Shown here: one piece after another, positions 21,125 to 31,010 of the stretch
How positions within the stretch are numbered: the first letter of the stretch is position 1
How the letters are laid out: each line of letters starts with the position of its first letter
Assembly: GCA_022539475.1 (NCBI GenBank)
Contig: VCMS01000036.1
Span: 62,001 to 126,000 of the forward strand
Direction: 5' to 3'
Length of the DNA: 64,000 nucleotides
Source of the DNA: Gracilaria domingensis
Taxonomy: Eukaryota; Rhodophyta; Florideophyceae; Gracilariales; Gracilariaceae
Translations under genes and position numbers: made by a program
Notes under the pieces: model-generated
Databases searched by the model: none
What the model was told of the DNA's origin: nothing
What the model saw: the letters and a program-made list of their open reading frames with translations, nothing else

Positions 21125-24100
21125 ATGACGCACACCCCCATGGGCGCCGCCCCGACGGACCGCACCTCCGCGCCCGCTTTGTCCCCGCTTCCCACGCTGG
21201 AGGACGCGCAGCAGTCGCATCAACTCATCCCCTCGGTCACGTTGGAGCAACTTGAACAGCCGCTGCCCGCTTCGCCTTCCATTCCCTTGCTCTCTGTCGA
21301 TGAGCCTTTGAAGGGCTTTGACACCTTGGACGATGTGCAGCGCTTTTCTTTGGGGGCCTTGGCCGTCGTTCTTCTCAATGAACGCGCCAATGACTTGAAC
21401 GACATTGCCTTTGCCAGAACACAGTCTACAAACATTTTGCAAGCGCTCAATCTTAGCCCCAGTCAGCAAACCGCTCTCATTGCGCTTGAACCTTCATCCC
21501 CCTCTCGAAATGACGTCATAACGGACTGCGTCAATTTGGTTGGCGACGAAGATTCCCGCTTTCGATCCCTGCAAGCAATGTTGGCCATTTCGGTCGCAGC
21601 CGGAACCTACGACGCGAGAAGTCGAGCATTTTTGACCTCCGTTGCCGTGCATTTTCGGATACCATGGCCGGTCGTCGCTGCCGTTGAGCTCGCTGTCGCC
21701 ATTCATCTCCTTGAACAAGCACAAGCGGCTTCGTCGGGAGCTCCAGCCGAATCGTTGCCCCAACTACCTCTTCGCGGTTCCACTGCAAGTGACGATAGTC
21801 TATCCACCACCTCGTCCAGCGCGTCGAGGCCCAACGCCAAGTCAGTTGACCAGCTGCTTACTGAACGACGCAAGAAGAAGATTCGCGTGAAGAAAGCGAT
21901 GAAGATTGGTGGAATCACCCTTGCAGGCGGCGTCATGTTTGGGCTCACGGGTGGGCTCATTGCACCGGCGCTTCTCACTGCGCTTGCAGGCGTTGGTGTA
22001 GCTGGTGCAGCTGGACTTGCTGCATCTGGCTCCGTTGCATCAGCTGCTGTTGTGGGTGGCCTCTTCGGCGTTGCTGGTGCAGGCTTCTCGGTGAAGAAGG
22101 CAAAGAATCGCGTGAGCACCACTCTTGAAGAGTTTGACTTTGAACATCCGGATGACCCGCGCGTGATTGAGGAGCGAAAGCGTCGCGTACAGCGAGAGAA
22201 AAGACGATGGGAGAAAGAGGTCGCTGAACGACTCAAGGCAGAGGCTGCCAAAGCGCATATGGCCATTGAAGACGACCCCGGCGCAGAGTCGCAGAAAAAG
22301 AAGGGCGAAATCGATGCGGAGAAAGAACTTCCGCGTCCGCCCACACAAAGCGATGATGAAGAAGACGAATACGACGACCTGGAGACTGGTAGCAAGAAGA
22401 GTTCTCATTTTGGTAAGCGCAAGAAGAAGCGAGAGAAGAGAAAGGTCGGCTCTCGTGGCCTCGAGTCGAGAAGCCAAGTTGCAAGTCTACATGTTTGTAT
22501 ATGTGTACCGGCTTGGCTTACTGACCGAGGTTTTGGCAGTGCGCTTGATCAGTTCGAACCTGCACTCAAGGTCGAGCTACCGTGCTCACAGCACATTGTT
22601 TTGCGGTGGGAGTCACGGAGACTGTTTGAGATGGCGATGGCGTTTGCCAAGTTTTGGGCCTCCAAGGCCACCGTTACCACTTTGCAGCAGACCTATCCTC
22701 ACGCCGTAGCTGCCGCCTCCACCATGGCGGGTGCTGTTGCGTTTGCCATAGCCATGCCTCTCACGGTCATGTCTTGCATGGACTATGTTGACAATCCGTG
22801 GTCAATTCTCGTTTCCCGCTCTAACGGTGCCGGCGAAGAACTTGCAGATGTGCTCGTTGAGCGGAGCTACGGGAATCGCCCGGTAACGCTATTCGCCTAT
22901 TCTATCGGAGCACGTGTGGTGCTCAAGTGCCTCGAGTCTCTTGCATCTCGCAGAGCGCACGGTATCGTAGACAACGTTTTCATCATGGGTGGAGCCGTCA
23001 CCGCTGATCCAGAGCGTTGGAAAAAGTTTTTGCCTGTTATTGCAGGTCGAATCGTCAACGCATATGGTTCCGATGACTGGGCACTTGCCTTTTTCCATAG
23101 GGGATGTGGACATGGGATGTATGTTGCTGGCTTGCGCAAAATGGAACTAGAAAGAGTGGAGAACCTGAACATGGCATATCTTGGTTTTGAGGGACATCGC
23201 GAACTTAAAGATTGCATCCCGCGTGTTATGCGTGCAATGGGTGTGGGAACTGGATACATTACAATGCCTCCTGCGAAACTGGTGAAGAAACGCAGTCGTT
23301 CTAAGCGACGGAGTCATTCTCTAGTTTGTGAAGAGCCGGGTAAATTGCACCATACGTCAAATGGGAATCACTCCCCAACAGGAACGGACTCGGACTCGGA
23401 ATCCAAAAATTCTGTAACTTCGTCTTTGCAAAAGGGTGCCCAGAGCGATGATAACGGTGTTCTTCTTCCTCCACCAATTGCGCACAATACTGCTGATGAC
23501 AACACTCCTTTATCGAACTATGACAAGTTGAGAGCATATCGGTCCAACTCCGACGCAGCAATAGGCACGAAATCAAAGTCACGATCGAAGTCATGGCTCT
23601 CGTGGGGATCATGGCCAGGAGTTGGGTTCCAGAAAAAGTCGAAAGGAAGGCCGAAGAATCCCAGCAGCAGCGTGAATGACAAACAAACCGGTCATTTCAC
23701 AGACGAGTTTAAAATTGCAGATGATGTTCAAACCGTGAGTATAGTGGTTCCATCAGCAGAGGAGGAAGATGAAATTCCTATCGTTGGTCCCGATACGCTT
23801 GATGGTCCTTATCCTGAAGACCGAAACACTTCCTCCGTCAACGTGGCATACACGGTAGAGTCCGTAGATGAAGTTCGACTTGAAAATGCTGATTTGGACG
23901 ACGATGAAGTTGAGGAGACCTTTGACTGGGAGAAGCAGAGGAGAATTTGGGATGAACAGGAGAGGCAGATTGAGGAACGGGGCTATGCGGATTCAGCAAT
24001 CGAAATTGAAGCACAAGGGAAAGTTATCCTTGGGTTAAGTATCGAGATTGCCGGTCGGCGTCTTCATCCTTTTGTGGAACAGGATGTCGAGTTGCCTGTG

Positions 24101-24646
24101 TCAAAGAAAGAAGAGGTATTCACCAACTGTTTGGAGGATCAAAGCGGAGTTGTCGTTCGTTTATACGAGCATGAGAGGCGAACGAAAACGGTTCCTCTCA
24201 ACATGCTGAGATACACCGAGCGCTATCCCAAGCTGCTAGGCGAGTTGGAAGTGATGTTTCGTGGAAAGGCGCGGCGAGGAGATCTGCGAATCGCTGTGTC
24301 CGTGAGCGTGGATGAAGATGGTGATGTGAACCTAAGTGTGGAGGAGCGTTTTGATGACAATAATGTCGGTGAGCAGGCTGAACTGTCAGTATCGCGTTCG
24401 GATCTGTGCACCATGGGAGAACGGCTGCGACTGGAAGCTGCGGAGCGAAGTCGCGCCGAAGCGCGTCGAGAAAAGGAAAAGTTGAAGAGTGATCTGGAAT
24501 CAGTGAAAGCGCTTCCGGCGGCGGAGGAGTCGAAAACATATAGCCATGACAATCAAACCGGCCCTGTGTCGAACGAGGCACTGAATGTGAACCGTGCGGA
24601 GGAGGGGCAAAATGCAGCAGAAGAGAGTGACGTTACACGTCCATAG
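21125..24646 (+). CDS. TMCO4/DUF726-family membrane hydrolase fused to an Hsp70-like substrate-binding domain
   Basis: 1173 residues in one exon. Residues 258-325 are a Gly/Ala-rich hydrophobic double-pass segment (GGVMFGLTGGLIAPALL and following). The alpha/beta-hydrolase domain of the DUF726/TMCO4 family runs from about residue 455 to 705: nucleophile elbow AYSIGAR with Ser593, acid at Asp650 or Asp651 (AYGSDDWAL), and His691 (FEGHREL). A Ser/Lys-rich linker follows. Residues about 966-1090 look like the beta-sandwich of the Hsp70 substrate-binding domain (LGLSIEIAG, ELPVSKKEEVFT, EDQSGVVVRLYEHER, VDEDGDVNLSVEE), and 1100-1150 resembles the start of the helical lid. No Hsp70 ATPase domain is present. 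The hydrolase substrate is unknown; yeast Mil1/Yfl034w is a family member. The fusion is not one I know. Confidence 0.82.
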   Translation: MTHTPMGAAPTDRTSAPALSPLPTLEDAQQSHQLIPSVTLEQLEQPLPASPSIPLLSVDEPLKGFDTLDDVQRFSLGALAVVLLNERANDLNDIAFARTQSTNILQALNLSPSQQTALIALEPSSPSRNDVITDCVNLVGDEDSRFRSLQAMLAISVAAGTYDARSRAFLTSVAVHFRIPWPVVAAVELAVAIHLLEQAQAASSGAPAESLPQLPLRGSTASDDSLSTTSSSASRPNAKSVDQLLTERRKKKIRVKKAMKIGGITLAGGVMFGLTGGLIAPALLTALAGVGVAGAAGLAASGSVASAAVVGGLFGVAGAGFSVKKAKNRVSTTLEEFDFEHPDDPRVIEERKRRVQREKRRWEKEVAERLKAEAAKAHMAIEDDPGAESQKKKGEIDAEKELPRPPTQSDDEEDEYDDLETGSKKSSHFGKRKKKREKRKVGSRGLESRSQVASLHVCICVPAWLTDRGFGSALDQFEPALKVELPCSQHIVLRWESRRLFEMAMAFAKFWASKATVTTLQQTYPHAVAAASTMAGAVAFAIAMPLTVMSCMDYVDNPWSILVSRSNGAGEELADVLVERSYGNRPVTLFAYSIGARVVLKCLESLASRRAHGIVDNVFIMGGAVTADPERWKKFLPVIAGRIVNAYGSDDWALAFFHRGCGHGMYVAGLRKMELERVENLNMAYLGFEGHRELKDCIPRVMRAMGVGTGYITMPPAKLVKKRSRSKRRSHSLVCEEPGKLHHTSNGNHSPTGTDSDSESKNSVTSSLQKGAQSDDNGVLLPPPIAHNTADDNTPLSNYDKLRAYRSNSDAAIGTKSKSRSKSWLSWGSWPGVGFQKKSKGRPKNPSSSVNDKQTGHFTDEFKIADDVQTVSIVVPSAEEEDEIPIVGPDTLDGPYPEDRNTSSVNVAYTVESVDEVRLENADLDDDEVEETFDWEKQRRIWDEQERQIEERGYADSAIEIEAQGKVILGLSIEIAGRRLHPFVEQDVELPVSKKEEVFTNCLEDQSGVVVRLYEHERRTKTVPLNMLRYTERYPKLLGELEVMFRGKARRGDLRIAVSVSVDEDGDVNLSVEERFDDNNVGEQAELSVSRSDLCTMGERLRLEAAERSRAEARREKEKLKSDLESVKALPAAEESKTYSHDNQTGPVSNEALNVNRAEEGQNAAEESDVTRP

Positions 24647-25179
24647 TTCTTATTCTTCGCTGGGTTCTGAGTTGTGTATGTGTGTGGAACGGATAGTGCT
24701 TGAACAGCTCGCTTGAATGCGTTTTGTTAATATGTTGTCAACGTTACGATCTTGGTTCACTGCATGATTTGTTTAGTGGTAGACGATGCTGATTGTAAAG
24801 ACGCCAACCTAACTTTGACTTGTATCCGCATGGATGTTCCTCTTAAGGGACGGAGGTAAAGCCTTAGTGCTAACATGAGCTAAGGTTGGCCCACATACAC
24901 GGGTCACTGGCTGCGCTTTTTGCCTGTACTCGACTGTTAAAACGCTTGATGGCAAGCGTTGGTTCGACTACTCACGCCTCTCTCTTTAAGCTACCTCAAA
25001 GCGCATCACTCACGGCGACGTGAACTATGTACGGGGGACGACCAGTAGTACAAAGACAGACTGATTACAGGGGATCAGTAGCGTTTGAGTATGTGAAACG
25101 ACGTACGTCGGGGGTTCTTAGCAAACCCCGCACGATACGAGAATTTGCGTAACGTGTCTCACAATAAAAAAGAAGCGAA
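24647..25179. other. 3' flank, no gene recognised
   Basis: Contains the 3' untranslated region of the hydrolase fusion gene and then the beginning of repeat-derived sequence. No coding stretch stands out. Confidence 0.45.
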
Positions 25180-25690
25180 CAAGAAGAAACGACGAAAGGA
25201 GAGCGCAGAACCGTGAAACCGATACAACCAGACAAGAAGTTCACAAGCAGCGAAAGGAGGCAAAAGCAGAAGAAGAAAGGAATCTGAGAAGTTCGTTTAT
25301 TGGATTGTTGCGATGTTCCCAGAGTGCTGCGATAGGTCAAATTACTTCCACAGGATTGCTGCGATGAACCAAACTACTTCCAAATGAGTGCTGCGATAAG
25401 CCAAATTACCTCCGATGGCCTCTCTTCGAATTGTAGTCCTCTGCCGGGAATTGAACCCGCATCACCCACCCAACAGAAGCCGCCGTTGCCCACTGAGCCA
25501 TTGTATTCCACTCGGTTGCTCATGAGCAACATCACTGTGGTTTTTAAGCTGACACGTCGAGAGTACATTTGTAAATACAAGTAGGCATCTTTGAGTAATA
25601 CCCGAAAGCTTTAGGATTTATAACGTATGAACGACGTAGAGGCAAGGTATGAATAAAGCACAACGCCGAAGCAGTTGTAGGCTACAGTTC
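25180..25690 (-). repeat. Dispersed repeat copy 1 with tRNA-like core (SINE-like)
   Basis: This block aligns by eye with 28500-29040 along most of its length. Read on the minus strand it carries a tRNA-like core at about 25508-25439: a box-A match TGGCTCAGTGG (25500-25490) and a box-B match GGTTCAATTCC (25457-25447), spaced as in a tRNA gene. Downstream on the minus strand are three tandem units of about 32 bp (25415-25321, core GTGCTGCGAT) and then an A/G-rich, GAA-rich tail. A tRNA-derived SINE is the best guess. The homology also extends upstream of the tRNA-like part, which is unusual for a simple SINE. Confidence 0.6.
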
Positions 25691-25699
25691 AAGTACTCC

Positions 25700-26609
25700 G
25701 GATATCCCTGGTTACCTTTGGTAAAGACCTAGCACCATCTCTGCACAGCTTTACCCGTTTGCTTGATTCCGCAAGCGTGCTTATTTTGTCATGAAGTGCT
25801 ACTCTGATGTCAATATCTACGCCTCTTAGTGATACGTAATGTAAACACGCTTGAGAAGTGTTCTGAAGGCGCATTTGGCAAGAAGAAAGCACCAGTTTGA
25901 TGTCGTCATGGATGCAACTCGTCAGAAATGAATGTGGGTTGCGACAATTTATCAGTACCTTTTCTCTTGTCTGAACCTGAAGACCAACGGCAAAGAGTCT
26001 CTCTCTCGCTGCAAAATCTTGCAGCAAAGCTAGATGAGCTGAGCTCTTACTGCACTGTGTACCTTTCTTGGACCCCAAGCCACTGTGGTGTAGAACGGAA
26101 CGAACAAGTCGACGAACTCGCCAAGAGTGGTCTATGCATATCCCTTTGTCTTCAAGCAGATATCCCAATGGACTATGCAGACGTAAGGGCTATTTTGCGG
26201 CTCAAATCAAAGAGCAAAACAATCGCTGGCGAATGTATGGACACTCTCACCGATCAACGTGAGGCGCGAAGATCTGAAGTAGTGTTAGCTCAACTCGGCA
26301 CAAAACACGTTCCAGTGCTTCATCCGGTGGCGTCTTATTTAGACCAACGCCTATTGAAGTGTGATTGTGGTACGCACGTTAAAAAGGATGTAGAACACGT
26401 TCTTTTTCGGTGCCCACTCACAAGCATATCCCGGCGGGACACGCTCCCTAACTCAAGAGAGCGAGAAGACAAACCACTGTTAGTCTTGATTAAGCAATAC
26501 CCGTCGAAATTTTTGGCCTTCTTAAGGAGAGAAAATTACCTCTAGATTAGCGTAGTTTTCATGCTTCTTCGTAATAAGGAGTTGCAGACCATACTAAAGA
26601 AGAAGAAGA
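25700..26609 (+). mobile_element. LINE 3' end with RNase H and C-terminal zinc knuckle
   Basis: The open stretch 25928-26545 encodes the C-terminal part of a non-LTR retrotransposon polyprotein. RNase H sequence YLSWTPSHCGVERNEQVDEL includes the final His and Asp region, and CDCG...HVLFRCPL is the Cys/His knuckle common at LINE C-termini; the protein ends FLRRENYL. The 3' end is an A/G-rich (AAG)n tail at about 26596-26609. The RT and endonuclease parts are missing, so it is 5'-truncated as is usual for LINEs. The catalytic start of the RNase H domain upstream of 25928 is decayed. Confidence 0.75.
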
Positions 26610-26812
26610 GGGTGTAACAGCCTAATTCAAAACGCCCGCGGTCGGAAACACCTAAGATATCTAATTTTTCTCATCGTAGTCCAGTAGGTAGACAGTAAGT
26701 GTAGTACAACTACTTAGTTATGGCCAGTGGCTGCGATGTAGAGGTATTGTAGGTCGTTGGGTCTTGAGCCAACCAAGCGTAGAAGCGTAATTGGCTTCAG
26801 CGTTTCTATAAA

Positions 26813-26834
26813 CAGAGAGAGAGAGAGAGAGAGA
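26813..26834. repeat. (GA)n microsatellite
   Basis: About eleven uninterrupted GA units between two LINE fragments. Confidence 0.9.
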
Positions 26835-26934
26835 AGATCTCAACTCTTGCGTTGGCGGATTCTGCTGCGCCGGTGAAATCTGCCTGCATCCAGTTGCTTC
26901 GTACTTCAACGGAAAACGGAAAGGTGTACGTGTA

Positions 26935-27176
26935 GTTGTCGTACAAACGTCAAAAAGGACTCGGACCATGTGGTACTGAGATGTCCCCTGACGAACGCGT
27001 CTCGCGGAGAAACGCTCCCTCCACTATCTGCACGACAAAATCTGAGTTTTTAGAACTGATTAGACAACATCCGCATAGATTGCTGCCCTCTCTAACGAGA
27101 GAGAACTTTCTGTAACGAAAGTTCTATTTCGACCTCTAGGAATAGAGGTTGTTGTCCAGAATAAAGAAGAAGAAAT
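26935..27176 (+). mobile_element. Second LINE 3' fragment
   Basis: Translation ends in SEFLELIRQHPHRLLPSLTRENFL, matching the end of the LINE at 25.7-26.6 kb (PLLVLIKQYPSKFLAFLRRENYL), after a degraded knuckle region. The copy terminates in AATAAAGAAGAAGAA at about 27161-27176, the same type of (AAG)n tail. Three consecutive stem-loops lie at 27088-27149, just before the tail. Confidence 0.7.
27088..27149 (+). other. Three successive hairpins at the LINE 3' end
   Basis: CTCTCT/AGAGAG (27088-27093 with 27098-27103), AGAACTTTC/GAAAGTTCT (27102-27110 with 27117-27125) and ACCTCTA/TAGAGGT (27132-27138 with 27143-27149) are perfect inverted repeats with 4-6 base loops. The first two share two bases. 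LINE 3' hairpins are known in some families as the recognition site for their own reverse transcriptase. Confidence 0.6.
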
Positions 27177-27539
27177 CTGCCTGTAGACTTCTGAGATTCC
27201 CGAATGTGTTCCAGTCCATGCAATACCAAATCCTGACCCCAGTGTAGGGTATTGCCTCTCAGAAGCTGTTCGGAGCTCGAAAATGCTGCAGATGAGTTTG
27301 GCATTGAAACTCCGGGAGGTCCAGAGCGTAGATCGGATACTGCCTGTGCCACTCTTACCTCCGTGGTTGGCACTAGGTGTGCATTACCCCCATCCGGTCC
27401 ACTGTGCGCGCCTTTCGACGAACCCTCTCTGAAGCCCGTTTTGACGGGTTGCGTATGTAGTCAGGCTTCTTTCAGATAAGCAGAAAACAGGTTCACTTCT
27501 GCAGTAGCGCCCAGACTTTTTGGAAGATGACAAAATCGC

Positions 27540-27760
27540 ACACAGGGCTGAAAGTACTAATGGCGCATTCTTTCACAGGACATATACCGATTCTTCATCC
27601 AGTAGTCTCTAGTTGAAAACAAAACGTTAAGGTGCTCTTGCGCAATTAACGTGGAGAAAGACTAGGAACATGTCGTCCTGAGGTGTCCGCTGATAAACAA
27701 TTTCCGACGGGACCTATCTCCAATGCAGGACATTGATCATCTCAGCCACGGTTGTGAGAC
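27540..27760 (+). mobile_element. Third, strongly decayed LINE fragment
   Basis: PILHPVVSS and the following interrupted sequence match the VPVLHPVASYLDQRLLKCDCG region of the first LINE copy, with stops inside. No tail could be assigned. Confidence 0.5.
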
Positions 27761-27769
27761 AGAGAGAAG

Positions 27770-28309
27770 GTTACGAGTGTGCCGGGCGAATTGTTGGTGA
27801 CTTCTGCCAAATCATGACAATGGGACACAACTGGCGAACCAGAACCTTCGGAGTTTATTGTCCTCGATAACAGGGAAGCGCCTCAACCCGTGCGTGCCAT
27901 TGATTGAGCGAGTCCAGTTTCTTTAACAGAGTTGATGAGAAAACAACAAGTGTTGCCGAGTGGCTATTCTTAATGTGGATACCAGGCTTCGATTGCAAGA
28001 CGTGAATGTCTGAATTTGTCCGAAAGAGCTTGGTCAAATGGCGCAAAATGCGTGCTTCGGACTAGAATGTGTTCACCTTAATGATTTCGGGCACCATGTC
28101 CTATCTACACCCACCCACAAAGCAGCTGCGAAACAAGCCATCACACTGCGCGAAATCTTCCTTCAAGCGATCTCGCGATTGGCGTTCGCAAGAGATGGAT
28201 CATCTTGCCGTTGACGGATTACACGAACGGAATGGTTACAAGACACAAGTGTCCTCTAACAAAAGGCCACTTCCTCCGCACCGTCTCTCTGCTTAAGCAG
28301 AATATCGCA
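27770..28309. other. No gene recognised
   Basis: Short conflicting frames only; probably degraded LINE or repeat DNA. Confidence 0.4.
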
Positions 28310-29045
28310 CTGGGGCTGAATCACGTTCTTCTTCTTCTTCTTCGCTGGTGATGCTTAAGTCTTTTCTGCCTGTCTGGTTCTCCTTAAACCTGAGCCACTT
28401 GATGAACATCCGGATCACCTCATCCTTCGTCCTGAGCATGTATGTGTGAGAATAATGTTTGAACAGAAAGACGGAGAACGAGAGCTCAGGCTCTGAGTCC
28501 GAAGGAAAGAGTTTTCCTGTGGGGACGAAGAGGTTGAGACAATTGGTGAACGTCGGCAAAGGAGAAAGAATACAAAAGCAGAAAACAAAGAAGAAAGTTC
28601 GTTTATTCGTTGATTGCGATGCTGATGAAGTGCTTTGAGTACTGTGGTATGCTGTGATGTGCGGCGACATGTCGAATTTACTTTCACGGGAGTGCCGCGA
28701 GGTGTCAGATTACTTTCACGGGAGTGCTGCGAGCTGTCAGATTACCTTCACGACGGCTTCTTTTTCGAATTGAAGTCCTCTGGCGGGAGTTGAACCCGCA
28801 TCGCCCACCCGACAGAAGTCGCCGTTACCCACTGAGCCATTGTGTTCCATTTGGTTACTCAGGAGCGCTATCGAAGTGCTTTTAAAGCTGACACGTCGAG
28901 AGACCTTGTGTGAATCCAGCTTGAGATCTTTGTGTCATAGCCTGAAGTGTTGTGATCGTGACACTCAGGATCATAACTATTATTGATGTGAAGATAGAGA
29001 TATGAATGAAGCAACAGGTTGAAGAAGCTTGTGGAGTACATAAAA
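28310..29045 (-). repeat. Dispersed repeat copy 2 with tRNA-like core (SINE-like)
   Basis: Homologous to 25180-25690. The tRNA-like core lies at about 28847-28778 on the minus strand: box-A match TGGCTCAGTGG (28839-28829) and box-B match GGTTCAACTCC (28796-28786). Two clean 32-bp tandem units are at 28688-28719 and 28720-28751. On the minus strand the copy ends in a (GAA)n run at about 28337-28320, which resembles the (AAG)n tail of the nearby LINEs, so the LINE may supply the machinery; this is inference. Confidence 0.6.
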
Positions 29046-30578
29046 TAAACCCTTTCGCACGGAGGTTCTCTCTCAGTACTGCAGACAATGATCGATAGGG
29101 CGATATCAAGTGCTATTTCTGCATATTCTTGCAGCAGAGGTGTATAGACTTAGCATCGAGGTTAGACAATGACTACTATATCTACGGTAGACATGCGGAC
29201 GATTCGGTCCAGCATCCTTGGTTAATATATTGCGCTCGTTACCTCTCGCAGATATCTACAACTACCCTAGTTCAAGTCTGCCCTCGGTACCTCGTCACAG
29301 TGTTTTCAGGTTGCTTGCCTCCGCAACATTTTGCCCCCGTTGTCAGGAAAACTTGCCCTGCTGCCGACATCTGCGCCTTTTTAGATACGTCATGTACCGA
29401 AGGTGCACATACTTCAAAGCATTTTGGAGGCGTAATTGGAAGCAAGCAATCACAAAAACAAGTATTCGTGTTGTAACTGATGCGAGTTGTTGGAAGTAAC
29501 TGAAGGGATACAACCTCTTTGCAGTACATTCGCACTGGTTTAAACCTGGAACCCAGCAATAACGAGGCAAAGGATATCCCCCTTACGTTAACTTTGTGTA
29601 CAGCGAAAAAGAAGAAAATAAGAAAGTGCGAGCTTGCAGAAGCCGCTTCTGCTGAGCTTGTATTTTGCAGCGAAGTATTGTGGTGTGGCACGTTGCAGCG
29701 TAGCGCCGCCCCAAGCTGAATGAAAGTACTATACTCGAGCTCGAGCACTTTGTTTGGTATGGCAAGCTGTTGTTTGAAGTAGTAACAATGTATCTATCAC
29801 GGAATGGTCGATCGCCTTTCGTGCTCAGCCGACTTAGTTTGCTCGCTACCGTGGTTCACTCTCATCCACGCCGTTATGTTATCGTCGATGGCTACGAACC
29901 AAGAAACCAATCAGCTTTAGATGCTTCTAAAACATGTGGTAATCTGTGTTCTTCATCGTTCAAACCCGTTTGTGCTTTCTTCCATGTTCTGCTCCACGCT
30001 GCACGTGTTTGCCCATCAACGCTACTTCTATCGCGCGGCACCTCACATGAAGTTCATTGGCATCGCATACATTCTTTCGCTTTGATTGGCCTCTTTCTTT
30101 ACAGCAACCGCTCTTCCATTCCCAATCACACTTTTTGTTCATATCAGGCGCCACCCACTGTTTGTCCCGGCGTACGCATCGAGGCCGAGTCTGGACTGCG
30201 ACGGGAGCTCTTCTGAAACGCCAAACTCTTGCGTTGGATGCTGCGGGTTTCGAAGGCGTTTTGAGTCCATGCAATGCACCGAAAGGGAGAATGATGATGT
30301 ACCTTTGGTATACCTTCCGTCTATGAGGTTAGCCAGTGGGGGCAAGGCGCAACAGCGCATAAATCTGAATGAGCCAATGAGCATTCGTGGCACGAGCTCC
30401 AACGACGAGCGCAACTGGCGCAAAAGCGCCGCGGTCGATCAGCGGCCGCCACCCACAACGAGTGGCGACGTCGGCGCACGTCGATACTTTGTGCTGGCGG
30501 CAACATCAAGTGACACACACGACACAGCTTGCCGACCTGGGGCGGCTCCCCCCCCTATGTGCGCAGCAGCCGGCGAAA
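29046..30578. other. No gene recognised upstream of the PTPS gene
   Basis: About 1.5 kb with no open stretch that reads like a known protein. Base composition climbs steeply from about 30.4 kb into the GC-rich island. The promoter of the PTPS gene should lie in the last few hundred bases. Confidence 0.4.
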
Positions 30579-30995
30579 ATGTTCATCATCCGCAAAACGT
30601 TCAACTTTGAAGCGTCGCACCAACTGGAGCATCACGACGGCAAGTGCGCGCGCGTGCATGGGCACAGCTACAAGATGGAGGTGGAGCTTGCCTCCGCCAC
30701 GCTGCAGTCGCACGGCGCCAAGAAGAACATGGTGGTGGATTTTGAAGACATCTCGCGAGTGGTGAAGAAGCTGGTGCACGATCACTTGGACCACCGCCAT
30801 CTGAACGAATCGCTGGACACGGACAGCCCCACGGCGGAGTTCATCGCGATGTGGGTTTACTACAGGCTCAAAAACGCGCTGCCGCTGCTACGCTCCATCA
30901 CCATCCGCGAAACGCACTCCTCCTCCGTGACGTACGCGCCGCCCGCGGCATGCACGTGCGCGTCGCAGCGCGCGGCGCCCAACGGAACGGCGTGA
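30579..30995 (+). CDS. 6-pyruvoyltetrahydropterin synthase / QueD family enzyme
   Basis: 138 residues from the ATG at 30579 (MFIIRKTFNFEASHQLEHHD); the frame is open upstream, but the family begins here. Zinc ligands are the His of EASHQL and the two His of CARVHGHSY; the catalytic Cys is in GKCARVHGHSY, and the substrate-binding Glu is in RETHSS. MVVDFEDISRVVKKLV and LDHRHLNE are standard. The enzyme acts on dihydroneopterin triphosphate. The short length and HHDGKC motif leave open whether it makes pyruvoyl-tetrahydropterin (PTPS) or carboxy-tetrahydropterin (QueD, queuosine route). The Pro/Ala C-terminal tail is lineage-specific. Only 15 bp separate its stop from the end of convergent PUS10. 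Confidence 0.88.
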   Translation: MFIIRKTFNFEASHQLEHHDGKCARVHGHSYKMEVELASATLQSHGAKKNMVVDFEDISRVVKKLVHDHLDHRHLNESLDTDSPTAEFIAMWVYYRLKNALPLLRSITIRETHSSSVTYAPPAACTCASQRAAPNGTA

Positions 30996-31010
30996 GGGCG
31001 GGAGCGCGCG

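Noticed and set aside
25439-25508. Functional tRNA gene
   Set aside because: Boxes A and B are good, but the stems do not close into a convincing cloverleaf and the same unit recurs inside a larger repeat, so it is better read as tRNA-derived.
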